Origin: Desulfosporosinus sp. FKB
Lineage (GTDB): Bacteria; Bacillota; Desulfitobacteriia; Desulfitobacteriales; Desulfitobacteriaceae
Assembly (NCBI RefSeq): GCF_002196705.1
Contig: NZ_NADJ01000028.1
Coordinates: 17,787 to 81,786 of the forward strand
DNA length: 64,000 nucleotides
Direction of reading: 5' to 3'
Positions within the stretch are counted from its first letter, which is position 1; the number at the start of each line of letters is the position of its first letter. Of the stretch, positions 8,327 through 16,770 are shown one piece after another. The notes below the pieces were generated by a model that was given only the letters and a program-made list of their open reading frames with translations, was not told where the DNA came from and did no database searches. The translations under genes and the position numbers were made by a program.

Positions 8327-9541
8327 CTAGCATAATTGTGACTTTAGTTTATCCTTATCCAAAACACAGGTAAGGCGTTTGATCTCTTTTCCCTTTTCCA
8401 AAACAATAACTGCTGGTGCAGTCTTTATATCATACTTGTGAGCAAGGTTTTTCTTCGTTGCCATATCAACTTTAACAATTTTATAATTATCGGCGGATTC
8501 GCTGTTAACCTCTTCTAATAAGGTCCCAAACTCCAAGCTTTCATTAATCAGGGCATTTTCAAATAATAATAAGACTTTTTTCTCGCTCTGAAGAACATTG
8601 CTGTTAAACACATTAAGTTCTTCGATATAACGTTCGGCGGCAACAGCGGCTGTTGCGCCATCACCTGCTGCCGAAACTACTTGTCTAAGATATTTTATAC
8701 GATTATCCCCTACAGCATAAACACCTTCCAGATTAGTTTCCATAAGGTCGTTTACGGGGATATAGCCTCTTCTATCTATTTCAATTCCGGTGTCTATTAG
8801 GTATTTCGTTGAAGGAACCATCCCCACGAAGAAAAAGACGCCTTGACAGGTTAGTTCTGAGGAACTGCCTGTTTTTAGATTCTTAAGTTTCACACCTTCA
8901 ACGTTTTCTACTCCAAGTACTTCCTCAATGGTAGCGTTCCAAACAAACTCTATTTTAGGATTGTTAAACGCCTTTTCAGCGCTTACTTTATTGCAATCGA
9001 GAATTCCTTCGTCATGTAAAACAATGACAGTTACTTTGCGGGCGAATTTAGTAATGAACATACCCTCTTCAATCGCCTGGTCGCCGCTGCCTACGACAAC
9101 AACATCTTCACCTTCAAAGAACTCAGCGTCGCAGGTCGCACAATAGGCCACTCCACTTCCCCGAAGTCTTTTTTCCCCAGGTATATTTAAAAGCCGAGGC
9201 TCGCTGCCACAGGCAATAATAACTGCTTTAGCGGAAAATTCTTTTCCTTTTTTAGTTTTAATCGTTTTTTCTTCTTGAGAAAGGTCTACACTGACGACCT
9301 CTTCTTTTAAGAATTCAACACCAAAACTTTGAGCATGTTTATGAAAATCTTTCATAAGGTCCGGTCCGCTAACCTGAGTATATCCAGGATAATTTACGAT
9401 TTCACGAGTTGTATTAACTAAACCTCCGATAGTCCCTTTATTGATAACCAAAGTCTTAAGCCTTGCCCGACCGCCATAAATTGCAGCCGATAATCCGGCA
9501 GGTCCGCCGCCTATAATTATCAAGTCATACGTATTAGCCAT
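8327..9541 (-). CDS. trxB: Thioredoxin reductase with C-terminal thioredoxin-like extension
   Basis: Cytosolic flavoprotein passing NADPH electrons to thioredoxin. Residues 1-310 are a normal TrxB: FAD-binding GGGPAG at 11-16, redox pair CATC at 134-137, NADPH-binding GSGDQA, and a C-terminal YAVGD motif for FAD. At 404 residues it is about 90 longer than usual. The tail (about 315-404, 'KKVLLLFENALINE...') looks like a thioredoxin fold lacking a CxxC pair, keeping 'KVDMATKKNLAHKYDIKTAP'. It is 46 bases downstream of the thioredoxin-like gene at 9588-9914 and probably co-transcribed with it. RBS AAAGGAG. Confidence 0.9.
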   Translation of the reverse strand: MANTYDLIIIGGGPAGLSAAIYGGRARLKTLVINKGTIGGLVNTTREIVNYPGYTQVSGPDLMKDFHKHAQSFGVEFLKEEVVSVDLSQEEKTIKTKKGKEFSAKAVIIACGSEPRLLNIPGEKRLRGSGVAYCATCDAEFFEGEDVVVVGSGDQAIEEGMFITKFARKVTVIVLHDEGILDCNKVSAEKAFNNPKIEFVWNATIEEVLGVENVEGVKLKNLKTGSSSELTCQGVFFFVGMVPSTKYLIDTGIEIDRRGYIPVNDLMETNLEGVYAVGDNRIKYLRQVVSAAGDGATAAVAAERYIEELNVFNSNVLQSEKKVLLLFENALINESLEFGTLLEEVNSESADNYKIVKVDMATKKNLAHKYDIKTAPAVIVLEKGKEIKRLTCVLDKDKLKSQLC

Positions 9542-9587
9542 GACTTCTACTCCTTTTCTTTACTTTCCTAAAACGTATTCAAAACGA

Positions 9588-9914
9588 TTAAGCATTGAGT
9601 ACTTCTGCAATTTTTTCTTCTACAGTCTCTTCTTCAACCTTGCCGGCGAGTTTCCCTTGATATTCACCGTTCGCGAAAAAGAGAATCTGCGGAACACCTT
9701 TTAAAGAAAAACGCTGAAATAAATTCTTGTCTTCTTCTACATCAACATAAAAGAACCCAAATTTACCTTCATACTGTGGTTTTAGTTCATCAAGCATGGG
9801 AACAACTTCTTTACATACATGACAATCCTTTCTGGAGAAGATAACCAGACAGGATTCACAATCGTCATAGATGATTTCTTCGAAACTGTTTGAGTTTAAT
9901 TGTTGTAATGACAT
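9588..9914 (-). CDS. Thioredoxin family protein
   Basis: 108-residue cytosolic thiol-disulfide oxidoreductase with the redox motif CHVC at 31-34, a VDVEEDKNL strand, and the cis-proline segment KGVPQILFF. CHVC differs from the classic CGPC, so its redox potential or partner may differ. RBS AAGGAG. First gene of a two-gene unit with the thioredoxin reductase at 8327-9541, its likely electron donor. Confidence 0.88.
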   Translation of the reverse strand: MSLQQLNSNSFEEIIYDDCESCLVIFSRKDCHVCKEVVPMLDELKPQYEGKFGFFYVDVEEDKNLFQRFSLKGVPQILFFANGEYQGKLAGKVEEETVEEKIAEVLNA

Positions 9915-10020
9915 AGTAACACTCCTTTAGCAACATTAGTTTAATATTTATAATCCATTTGTCAATGATACTTAATCTTTAAGATAATTAGTTTTAGTTT
10001 TTAATTCCTCGATATTTCAG

Positions 10021-10060
10021 TTAAAAAGCAGCTATCAGTGTGCTACTTTCTGATAGCTGC
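10021..10060 (-). terminator. Intrinsic terminator of the MFS-phosphodiesterase operon
   Basis: An 11-bp perfect stem (GCAGCTATCAG / CTGATAGCTGC) is followed on the minus strand by TTTTTAA, 33 bases past the stop codon at 10093. Confidence 0.85.
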
Positions 10061-10092
10061 ATAAATCATTTTTCTAAATTAACTGAACTAAA

Positions 10093-12141
10093 CTAAACTT
10101 CTTCAGAGAAGATCTGATAAATCGGTGCTCCTTCGCATTGTGCGGGGAAACGCAAACCGAGCAATACGGCGACCGAAGGTGCAACATCAACTTGACGGAT
10201 TGTACGCTCGGTTGTAAATCCGGACTTAATACCGGAACCAGCCGCTACGAAAACTGGGGAAACTGAGGTATCAAAATATCCTTCTGAAGTTGAAATACTG
10301 TCACCATGCAACCTGTTATAGCCTTCTTCTACGGAGAAGAAGATATCACCGCATTCTGGCCCGTTTGTACCAATTAACACAGCATCCTTATTTCTGAGGC
10401 AAATACCGATAACACGTTTGCCCGTTCTCTCATCTCTATAATTATATAAGTCAGAGATGATTTGTTCTTCTAAATCATATTTATCTTTCGGGTCAACAAT
10501 ACCATATTTGTCTCGACCTTTGAGGTTAATGTAGATATAGTTACTGCGGATTTGAACGGCTCTCGTCTTTTCCCAATCTACTTCCCTGATGGAATTACCG
10601 TTCTCGTCTTTCTTCATCACGGTATATCCCAATTTTTCCATAACTTTGGTATTGAGACCGCCATATTCTCCGATAATTGGCGGTACATTTTCGCCAACGA
10701 TGAGGCCATGGTCGCTGAGAATAAATACTGTCCAACCTTCATCCAGTAAATGGAGGAATTCGCCAAAATACTTATCGGTCTGGATATAGAATTTTTCAAT
10801 GAACCCTTGATACGTTTTTTCATCGGTATAATTCCAAGGCTCTAACGTCTTGCCAAGATGCCACAATTGATGACCGGCACAGTCAATGTTGTGAAGATGT
10901 GAAAATACAACTTCATATCCTTTTTCTTTGATGGCATAATTCAGACAGTCAGCTTGCCATTTGTTATAAAGATCCCAAGAGGGTTCGAAGATTTCCCGGA
11001 CTAATTCAGCATCTTCTCCACCAATTAAGCTAACAGGTGGAACCTCTCCGACGTTGCTCTTAATTTCCTGGTAAAGAGATTTGGGATGCCATAATTGATC
11101 ATTGGAAATATCAAGCGCATTACTGATCCATAGTCTCACTCGATTTCCTACCGGGTCAAGTTCGAGAATCTTCATTGAACGGCAGGCCGGTTTAGTGACT
11201 TCTTTTTTGGTTACGTCATCAATAATACCGGTTACCATTTTATCACGTTCCAGGACAACAATCGGAGCTTCTGCTTTCTTATTCTTGTAAATAGCCACAC
11301 GATCATATTCACCGGCTGCATTTTTCAGAATAAGCGCAGGTCGTCTCATCACACCGCCAGAAGTTAAGACAGTAAATTCCTTGGAACCTTCGGGAGCATT
11401 AGCCCAACCAGTAGCCTCTTTAAGGGGAGAATTCACAATGTCGTAGGCAACCTTACTGCCAATGACAACTTCGGTATCTTCATCATCCATGACGTAAGTG
11501 CGGATTTCTCCACCTTGACGAGCAGTGTCACCCCACCAAAGTTCCATCATTTCGTCATCAACATCATTGTCCAGTGTGTCTTCCAAATCAGTAATGATAC
11601 AGCCTACCCCTGCCGGCTTGTCAACTCTTGGGGCGTAACGCACTTCTTTAATTTCAGGTGTAGCTACGATAACCTTTTCCCAGTCAAGCTGGGCAACGCC
11701 CATGTTCACAGAACCAGGCTGCGTACCATCGACTACACTAAGATTTTCGCTGTGAGAGGTTGGCGGCCAAGAACTCCCCGGCCAGTGCCATACTAATGTT
11801 TTCATTCCTGCTTCAGCACTAACATTCCAGACTTGTTCTGCAAGACAGTTGCGTGAATCCATATTATAGACAACAGCATCGAGACTTTCAGGAGATTGTC
11901 TCCAATAACATGTGATACCATGAGTTCCTGGATAGGCGCCTGTGGCAAGGGTTGTCCAACATGGCGGAGTAATTGTAGGAATTGCACCAAGCAGACGGAT
12001 ATCTTCTCTAGCAGCTCCACGATCAATGAATTTTTGTAAGTTAGGCATTTTCCCTTCTGCCAAGAACTTTTTACTGATTCTTGGGTCCATTCCATCAACG
12101 CCCAATACCAATAACTTATTGGTAAGTGCTGTTCTTTTCAT
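10093..12141 (-). CDS. Alkaline-phosphatase-superfamily phosphodiesterase / nucleotide pyrophosphatase-like enzyme
   Basis: 682-residue, apparently cytosolic (no signal peptide) metal-dependent hydrolase. Superfamily landmarks in order: VLGVDGMDP near residue 12 (metal Asp); 'IPTITPPCWTTLATG' (about 54-68) with the likely nucleophilic Thr; HNIDCAGHQLWH around 414 and LSDHG around 475 (metal Asp/His pairs); and LHGDS near 615. Members cleave phosphodiesters, pyrophosphates or phosphonates; the substrate here cannot be read from sequence. A C-terminal 'DVAPSVAVLLGL' is typical of the family. It is 59 bases downstream of an MFS transporter whose divergent neighbour is a LysR regulator, so it probably processes an imported, LysR-controlled substrate. 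Confidence 0.78.
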   Translation of the reverse strand: MKRTALTNKLLVLGVDGMDPRISKKFLAEGKMPNLQKFIDRGAAREDIRLLGAIPTITPPCWTTLATGAYPGTHGITCYWRQSPESLDAVVYNMDSRNCLAEQVWNVSAEAGMKTLVWHWPGSSWPPTSHSENLSVVDGTQPGSVNMGVAQLDWEKVIVATPEIKEVRYAPRVDKPAGVGCIITDLEDTLDNDVDDEMMELWWGDTARQGGEIRTYVMDDEDTEVVIGSKVAYDIVNSPLKEATGWANAPEGSKEFTVLTSGGVMRRPALILKNAAGEYDRVAIYKNKKAEAPIVVLERDKMVTGIIDDVTKKEVTKPACRSMKILELDPVGNRVRLWISNALDISNDQLWHPKSLYQEIKSNVGEVPPVSLIGGEDAELVREIFEPSWDLYNKWQADCLNYAIKEKGYEVVFSHLHNIDCAGHQLWHLGKTLEPWNYTDEKTYQGFIEKFYIQTDKYFGEFLHLLDEGWTVFILSDHGLIVGENVPPIIGEYGGLNTKVMEKLGYTVMKKDENGNSIREVDWEKTRAVQIRSNYIYINLKGRDKYGIVDPKDKYDLEEQIISDLYNYRDERTGKRVIGICLRNKDAVLIGTNGPECGDIFFSVEEGYNRLHGDSISTSEGYFDTSVSPVFVAAGSGIKSGFTTERTIRQVDVAPSVAVLLGLRFPAQCEGAPIYQIFSEEV

Positions 12142-12200
12142 AACCCCAACTCCTTAAAATTCTTTATTATTATCATCCATAACTATAGATGAAAAATTAT

Positions 12201-13583
12201 CTAGGCCTCGAGCTCATCCAAGGAACGACCAGCGGTCTTCTCACCCCAGAGTCCAGTAGTAACAGCAACTAAAAGGAACATAACACCGATTATGCCGAAC
12301 AACACTGTATATCCAAAGCCTTTGTAGATCATTGGTACAACGACCATAGCTACAGCAGTCAAAAGTCTGCCTGTACTGTAAATAAAGCCTGTACCGCTAG
12401 TTCTTATATGAGTTGGATAAGCTTCAGCTAAATAAGACCACATGACTACGAAAACACCATCCATCAGTACTCTGATAAAGAAACCTATGCCAACAATAAC
12501 CATGGGGATCTTAAGGGTACCAAAGACAATTGTCAGTACTCCGACTAAGAGACTGTAGATAACGATGGGAATCTTTCTTCCGCCTTTATCAGTAAAGAAA
12601 GCAGCCAAATAGTTACCGATAGGACTTCCAAACGATACGAGAGCAGACATCCACAAAGCGTCATCCAAGGAAAAACCATAATCATTTAATAATGTGGGCA
12701 TCCAGCCAAAGAACATAAAGTAACCAACTGTAATACAGCAGACCATAATGACTAGAACACTGGTTTTCCGGGCATATTTCTTGCTGAAGATTTCTTTAAG
12801 TGTCTCCATGGTTCCAGCCTCTTTGGGAGCATTATTTGCTGGGTCAATACTGGCTTCATTGTTAATGTCAACTTTTTCATCCTTAATAAATCTTTGAATA
12901 ACCTTTTCGGCCTCTGAATAACGACCTTTTGTAATAAGCCAACGCGGGGATTCCTTGAGCCAGCTTAGAGCTAAGATAAAGATAATAAAACCTGTTCCGC
13001 CGATAAAGAAAATATATCTCCAACCATTAGGACTGCTTGGTACGATTTTTTCAGCAATTTGTCCAATTAAAGGTACGCTCAGCAAACCCGTTGCCAGCGA
13101 TATGGCTTGCCATTTTCCCCTTGAAGCAGCCGGTAATATTTCTGTAATATACACCATAGCCACAACAACCATTGATAAGATACCAAAACCGGTTAAGGTT
13201 CTAAAAACTAAGAAGATTGCTGGATTGGGTGCCACTCCGTTTAAGATGGAAAAGACCGAGAAAAAGAACACGGAAAACAAAAATGCTTTTCTGCGGCCAA
13301 TAACGTCAGACAGCCAGCCGCCGAACCAACAGCCGAACAACATACCTACAAAAGTACACGAGTTGACTATTCCGATCCACTCCATGGAAGCACCCCAATG
13401 CTTGGTTAAGGCAGGGGCTACGAAAGAAAACGTAAATAAATCCATTTGGTCAAACGCATAGGCTAGAGCAAGAATTATCAAAAATTTATAATGTTCCATA
13501 CACATACGTGCTTCATCGAGATAATGTCTTTTACCACCCGTTTTAACTGTTGCATCCAAATTTGATTCGGTCACTACGGCCAT
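12201..13583 (-). CDS. MFS transporter, metabolite:H+ symporter type
   Basis: 460-residue, twelve-helix permease. Motif A appears as 'GCWFGGWLSDVIGRRKAFL', and a second copy between helices 8 and 9 as 'DKGGRKIPIVIY'. The overall pattern, with 'LAEAYPTHIRTSGTGF' in the second half, is that of the sugar-porter/aromatic-acid:H+ symporter branch of importers. It is first in a two-gene operon with the phosphodiesterase at 10093-12141 and divergent from the LysR gene at 14005, a layout typical of substrate-induced uptake and breakdown. An organic anion is a reasonable guess for the substrate. Confidence 0.83.
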   Translation of the reverse strand: MAVVTESNLDATVKTGGKRHYLDEARMCMEHYKFLIILALAYAFDQMDLFTFSFVAPALTKHWGASMEWIGIVNSCTFVGMLFGCWFGGWLSDVIGRRKAFLFSVFFFSVFSILNGVAPNPAIFLVFRTLTGFGILSMVVVAMVYITEILPAASRGKWQAISLATGLLSVPLIGQIAEKIVPSSPNGWRYIFFIGGTGFIIFILALSWLKESPRWLITKGRYSEAEKVIQRFIKDEKVDINNEASIDPANNAPKEAGTMETLKEIFSKKYARKTSVLVIMVCCITVGYFMFFGWMPTLLNDYGFSLDDALWMSALVSFGSPIGNYLAAFFTDKGGRKIPIVIYSLLVGVLTIVFGTLKIPMVIVGIGFFIRVLMDGVFVVMWSYLAEAYPTHIRTSGTGFIYSTGRLLTAVAMVVVPMIYKGFGYTVLFGIIGVMFLLVAVTTGLWGEKTAGRSLDELEA

Positions 13584-13768
13584 ATACCCACTCTCCCATA
13601 TTTTGATTTTGTTGATTGGTTGAAATACTCAGTTAATATGGAATCAATACCTCTATACCTTTTACCTCTAGTTTTATATCTTTTATATCTAACACTTCAT
13701 CCCTCTTCTTACTAATTCACCTGCCTTTCCCTCTTCTTTCTCTTGTTTTTTGGGGCCCTATTTTTGTG

Positions 13769-13792
13769 ATAATAAGCACTTGCGCTTATTAT
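13769..13792. promoter_or_regulatory. Inverted repeat between MFS and LysR genes
   Basis: Perfect 9-bp arms ATAATAAGC / GCTTATTAT with a 6-base spacer, in the divergent control region. Possible operator or part of the promoter for the leftward operon. Confidence 0.4.
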
Positions 13793-13815
13793 AGGCGATT
13801 CGACTTTTTCTGTGA

Positions 13816-13895
13816 AATACTTAGTAGTTATATCCCATATAACTAAATCTGTTGTTCGAATAGGATACTTAGTAGTTATATCCTATATAACTAAA
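13816..13895. promoter_or_regulatory. Duplicated palindromic operator, 48-bp period
   Basis: Two copies of a segment of about 31 bp. Each contains a perfect inverted repeat AGTTATAT-N3-ATATAACT, at 13826-13844 and 13874-13892. The copies are 48 bp apart (between four and five helical turns) and lie between the divergent LysR and MFS genes, so they are good candidates for cooperative binding by the LysR protein or another dimeric regulator. Confidence 0.6.
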
Positions 13896-13933
13896 ATCAT
13901 TCTTGTTTATACAAGATATTTCTTTATTTTATA

Positions 13934-13961
13934 TTGTAATTTAAATTACAAATAGTATAAT
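13934..13961 (+). promoter_or_regulatory. LysR promoter with overlapping palindrome
   Basis: TTGTAA (13934-13939) and TATAAT (13956-13961), 16 bp apart, form a likely promoter 43 bp ahead of the ATG at 14005. The -35 hexamer lies in a perfect 18-bp palindrome TTGTAATTTAAATTACAA (13934-13951) with T-N11-A character, fitting LysR autorepression. Confidence 0.6.
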
Positions 13962-14004
13962 AAGGCCAGGATTCGACATACGTTATTAAGGAAGGTTATG
14001 AACT

Positions 14005-14946
14005 ATGCGTCTTGAACAATTAGCCTTTTTAGTTGCAGTACAGGAATCCAAGTCCATCTCGCTGGCAGCTGAACGAGCTCATATTTCCCAGCCGGCTCTT
14101 AGTTCAGCCATCAGTAAACTAGAGGATGAACTCGGCGTCGTACTTTTAACTCGGACAAGGTCTGGTGCTCAACTAACCGAAATAGCGGAATTGATTATAG
14201 TCAAAGCTAAAGAAGTACTCGATATCATCGATGATATCCGATCTATAGGTAAAGCTAATTCCATCGAGCTTAACGGAAATATCTCGGTTGCATCAGATCC
14301 CAGTGTAAATATCACTATCATGCCTGATATTTTAACGACTTTTAAACATAATCATCCCAAAGTTAATACCTTGTTAAAAGTCGGAGAATCAAATAATATT
14401 TTGCAGGACGTTAAAACCGGCAAAGCAAACTTTGGTATTATTTTTAATACCGAAGCGTTTTGCCAAGCCAAAGATATTAGTTGTAAAGAATTATTTACGG
14501 ATGAATTTGTAATTATTACTGGGTCAAATTCTATGATTAGTCAAAATTCAATACCTCTTAATCAAGCACTTACCTTGCCTATACTTTTATACAACACTGA
14601 GTATATCACCAATTGTGGCGTATCTAGTTTGCTGCGTAAATATGGTGATATCAATGTCTCTTACCGCGTTGATAATTTAGAGATGATGGAGAAAATTTTA
14701 TCACAAGGTGAAAGCATTGCATTCGTTCCTAAATTTATGGCTGATGAATTCGCAAAATCCAATAAAATTAAGAAAATCTTAATTGACGATGCTCACTTAG
14801 AAGTATCAATTCTCTTAATTTGGTCGAATCGCCACCATCTTTCCTTGGTGGAAAAAGAATTTATCAGAGTGATTAAAGATACTTGTACCAAAAAACGACA
14901 AGCAGCTCAGGCAGCTCACGCTGCCCAAGTTGTCCAGGCTGTGTAA
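14005..14946 (+). CDS. LysR-family transcriptional regulator
   Basis: 313-residue DNA-binding regulator. Residues 1-60 are the LysR winged helix-turn-helix (MRLEQLAFLVAV ... 'AERAHISQPALSSAISKLED'), followed by a periplasmic-binding-protein-like co-inducer domain (about 90-295). The last 18 residues or so are an odd Ala/Gln/Val-rich tail (KKRQAAQAAHAAQVVQAV) not seen in typical LysR proteins. Divergent from the MFS-phosphodiesterase operon, its probable target, and 60 bases upstream of a DMT transporter on its own strand. Confidence 0.9.
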   Translation: MRLEQLAFLVAVQESKSISLAAERAHISQPALSSAISKLEDELGVVLLTRTRSGAQLTEIAELIIVKAKEVLDIIDDIRSIGKANSIELNGNISVASDPSVNITIMPDILTTFKHNHPKVNTLLKVGESNNILQDVKTGKANFGIIFNTEAFCQAKDISCKELFTDEFVIITGSNSMISQNSIPLNQALTLPILLYNTEYITNCGVSSLLRKYGDINVSYRVDNLEMMEKILSQGESIAFVPKFMADEFAKSNKIKKILIDDAHLEVSILLIWSNRHHLSLVEKEFIRVIKDTCTKKRQAAQAAHAAQVVQAV

Positions 14947-15006
14947 ATTGGATCAGCTGCGTCAGATGCGGTTTGGAATTTATCAACTTAAGGAGTTATT
15001 AGGCTA

Positions 15007-16002
15007 ATGGAACAGAGAGCACAATTGCTTTTGCAGAAGAGAGACTTAGCCTTTGCTAAAAAAGGTGTTGGAAGTGGGTTATTGTCAGGTGCAGCTTGGG
15101 GGCTAGACGGGGTACTGATGGGAATGGTGCTTGGTTTAGCCCCCTTCACAAATAATATGAGTATTTTCGCTGCTCCTTTAGTCGGTGCTTGTATTCATGA
15201 TGGTTTCGCTGCGCTTTGGCTATTTTTTTACAATGTCCTAAATGGAAAATGGCGCGATTATGCTCGTACCTTAAAAACACGGCCGGCTAGAATAATTATG
15301 CTAGCCGCTATTCTTGGCGGACCAATCGGAATGTCTGGTAATCTGCTTGGAATTTATTTCGCAGGAGCCTCCTATACCGCTGCAATTACGGCAGGATATC
15401 CTGCAATTGGCGCTGTCCTTGGTGCTGTTTTTCTTAAAGAAAAGATATTACCTCGTGTATGGGCAGGTATTCTATTAGCAATTACTGGCTCATTTATCGT
15501 GGGATTTGTCCCGCCTGATGGTTCTAATTATCCTCATTTTTATCTTGGCATTACCTTTGCCGTTATTTCTGCCATTGGCTGGGCTATAGAAGGTGTGCTA
15601 TCAACTTATGGGATGGATTTGGTTGATTCAGATATCGCTATCGGTATAAGAGAAGCTACTTCTTTTTTTGTTTATCTTTTTGCCATACTCCCATTGGCAG
15701 GAGGTGTTTCTTACCAAATTCTTACAAAAAGCTTCTCGGCACCAACTGGCTGGTACATTGCTGTCATCGGCCTTATCGGCGGTATTTCTTTTTTATCCTG
15801 GTATCGAGCAATGAATATGACCGGAGTAGGCAGAACCATGGGCTTGAGTGTGACCTTTGCAATCTGGTCAGTTTTCTTTGGTTGGTTGTTGAATAACCTG
15901 CCGCTCACCCCAAACTTAATTATCGGAGTTGTTGTCTTGTTTCTGGGGACGATTCTTACCGTCGGTAATCCCAAAGATCTGCTTAATTTGAAAATTCGCT
16001 AA
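15007..16002 (+). CDS. DMT-superfamily (EamA-like) transporter
   Basis: 331-residue membrane protein with about ten helices in two EamA-like halves; the first half contains 'AGASYTAAITAGYPAIGAVL' and the second 'ISFLSWYRAMNMTGVGRTMG', both typical of drug/metabolite transporters. RBS AAGGAG. It lies between the LysR gene and a small winged-helix gene (12 bases to the next ATG), so the three may form one unit. Substrate unknown. Confidence 0.8.
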   Translation: MEQRAQLLLQKRDLAFAKKGVGSGLLSGAAWGLDGVLMGMVLGLAPFTNNMSIFAAPLVGACIHDGFAALWLFFYNVLNGKWRDYARTLKTRPARIIMLAAILGGPIGMSGNLLGIYFAGASYTAAITAGYPAIGAVLGAVFLKEKILPRVWAGILLAITGSFIVGFVPPDGSNYPHFYLGITFAVISAIGWAIEGVLSTYGMDLVDSDIAIGIREATSFFVYLFAILPLAGGVSYQILTKSFSAPTGWYIAVIGLIGGISFLSWYRAMNMTGVGRTMGLSVTFAIWSVFFGWLLNNLPLTPNLIIGVVVLFLGTILTVGNPKDLLNLKIR

Positions 16003-16014
16003 GGAGGTTTCTTT

Positions 16015-16281
16015 ATGAGTCAGATACCTGTCAAGTTTAGACTATTACAAGTAATCTCCGAGAATGAAAACCTCTCAAATCAAGAACTATTAGAAATCCT
16101 GAGAAATGAGTATCCCCTTGATAAAAGTGTTAATGAGCGAGGTATTGAAGATTATCTTCTCACGCTGACAGCTACGGGTCTTATTGACTTAAAGAATGCT
16201 GCTCTCGATGATAACGGGAATCTTCAACTAAGTTATAAAATTACGGATTATGGTAAACACCTCATGAAATATGTAGGTTAA
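16015..16281 (+). CDS. Small winged-helix-like protein
   Basis: 88 residues, RBS AAGGAGG. The order helix, 'NLSNQELLEILRNEY', a helix with 'ERGIEDYLLTLTATGLI', a beta-wing-like 'NGNLQLSYKITDYGK' and a final short helix fits a winged helix-turn-helix, so DNA binding is likely. Last gene of the plus-strand group before the long hairpin at 16319. No named family recognised. Confidence 0.65.
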   Translation: MSQIPVKFRLLQVISENENLSNQELLEILRNEYPLDKSVNERGIEDYLLTLTATGLIDLKNAALDDNGNLQLSYKITDYGKHLMKYVG

Positions 16282-16318
16282 GGTTTAAGCTATGGCAAAC
16301 AATTTAGCATCCGCTAAT

Positions 16319-16377
16319 ATGAGAAACAAAAACACCGAAATCTCATTATGTTAGATTTCGGTGTTTTTGTTTCTCAT
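16319..16377. terminator. Bidirectional terminator with 25-bp perfect stem
   Basis: The two 25-base arms (16319-16343 and 16353-16377) are perfectly complementary around a 9-base loop. The inner part (AACACCGAAATCT / AGATTTCGGTGTT) is GC-richer and the outer part is A/T-rich, giving T-tracts in both directions. It separates the plus-strand unit from the end of the microcompartment operon. Confidence 0.85.
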
Positions 16378-16384
16378 AAAGCCC

Positions 16385-16421
16385 GAAGGCCAAAACCTCA
16401 AGTTAAGAAGTTTTGGCCTTC
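16385..16421 (-). terminator. Second hairpin at the end of the microcompartment operon
   Basis: Perfect 12-bp stem (GAAGGCCAAAAC / GTTTTGGCCTTC) 33 bases past the stop codon at 16454. The T-tract is weak, so it may act with the stronger hairpin at 16319. Confidence 0.5.
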
Positions 16422-16453
16422 ATTTGTTCACTGTTGGAATAAATTTCAAATGA

Positions 16454-16744
16454 TTATGCTTCCTTTTTCACTGCAGGGAGTATCAATTCCACGTCACCAT
16501 GTGGGCGTGGGATAACATGTACGGAGATCAGTTCGCCAACCCGCTGAGCAGCAGCGGCGCCGGCATCGGTAGCAGCTTTGACAGCACCAACATCTCCTCT
16601 GACCATAACCGTAACCAAGCCACCTCCAACAAGCTCGCGGCCAATCAAATAGACATTAGCGGCCTTGACCATGGCATCAGCCGCCTCAATTGCTCCAACC
16701 AGACCTTTAGTTTCAATTAATCCTAATGCTTCAGTTTTGTTCAT
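16454..16744 (-). CDS. Microcompartment shell protein, BMC-H hexamer
   Basis: 96 residues, a single canonical BMC domain ([20 protein letters not shown], then '[17 protein letters not shown]') with the usual C-terminal HVIPRPH. It forms hexagonal tiles in the shell facet. Last gene of the choline microcompartment operon, 26 bases after pduL. Very similar in type to the BMC-H proteins at 30341 and 30661. Confidence 0.95.
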   Translation of the reverse strand: MNKTEALGLIETKGLVGAIEAADAMVKAANVYLIGRELVGGGLVTVMVRGDVGAVKAATDAGAAAAQRVGELISVHVIPRPHGDVELILPAVKKEA

Positions 16745-16770
16745 TTTTAATTGCCTCCTCTAAATTACTT

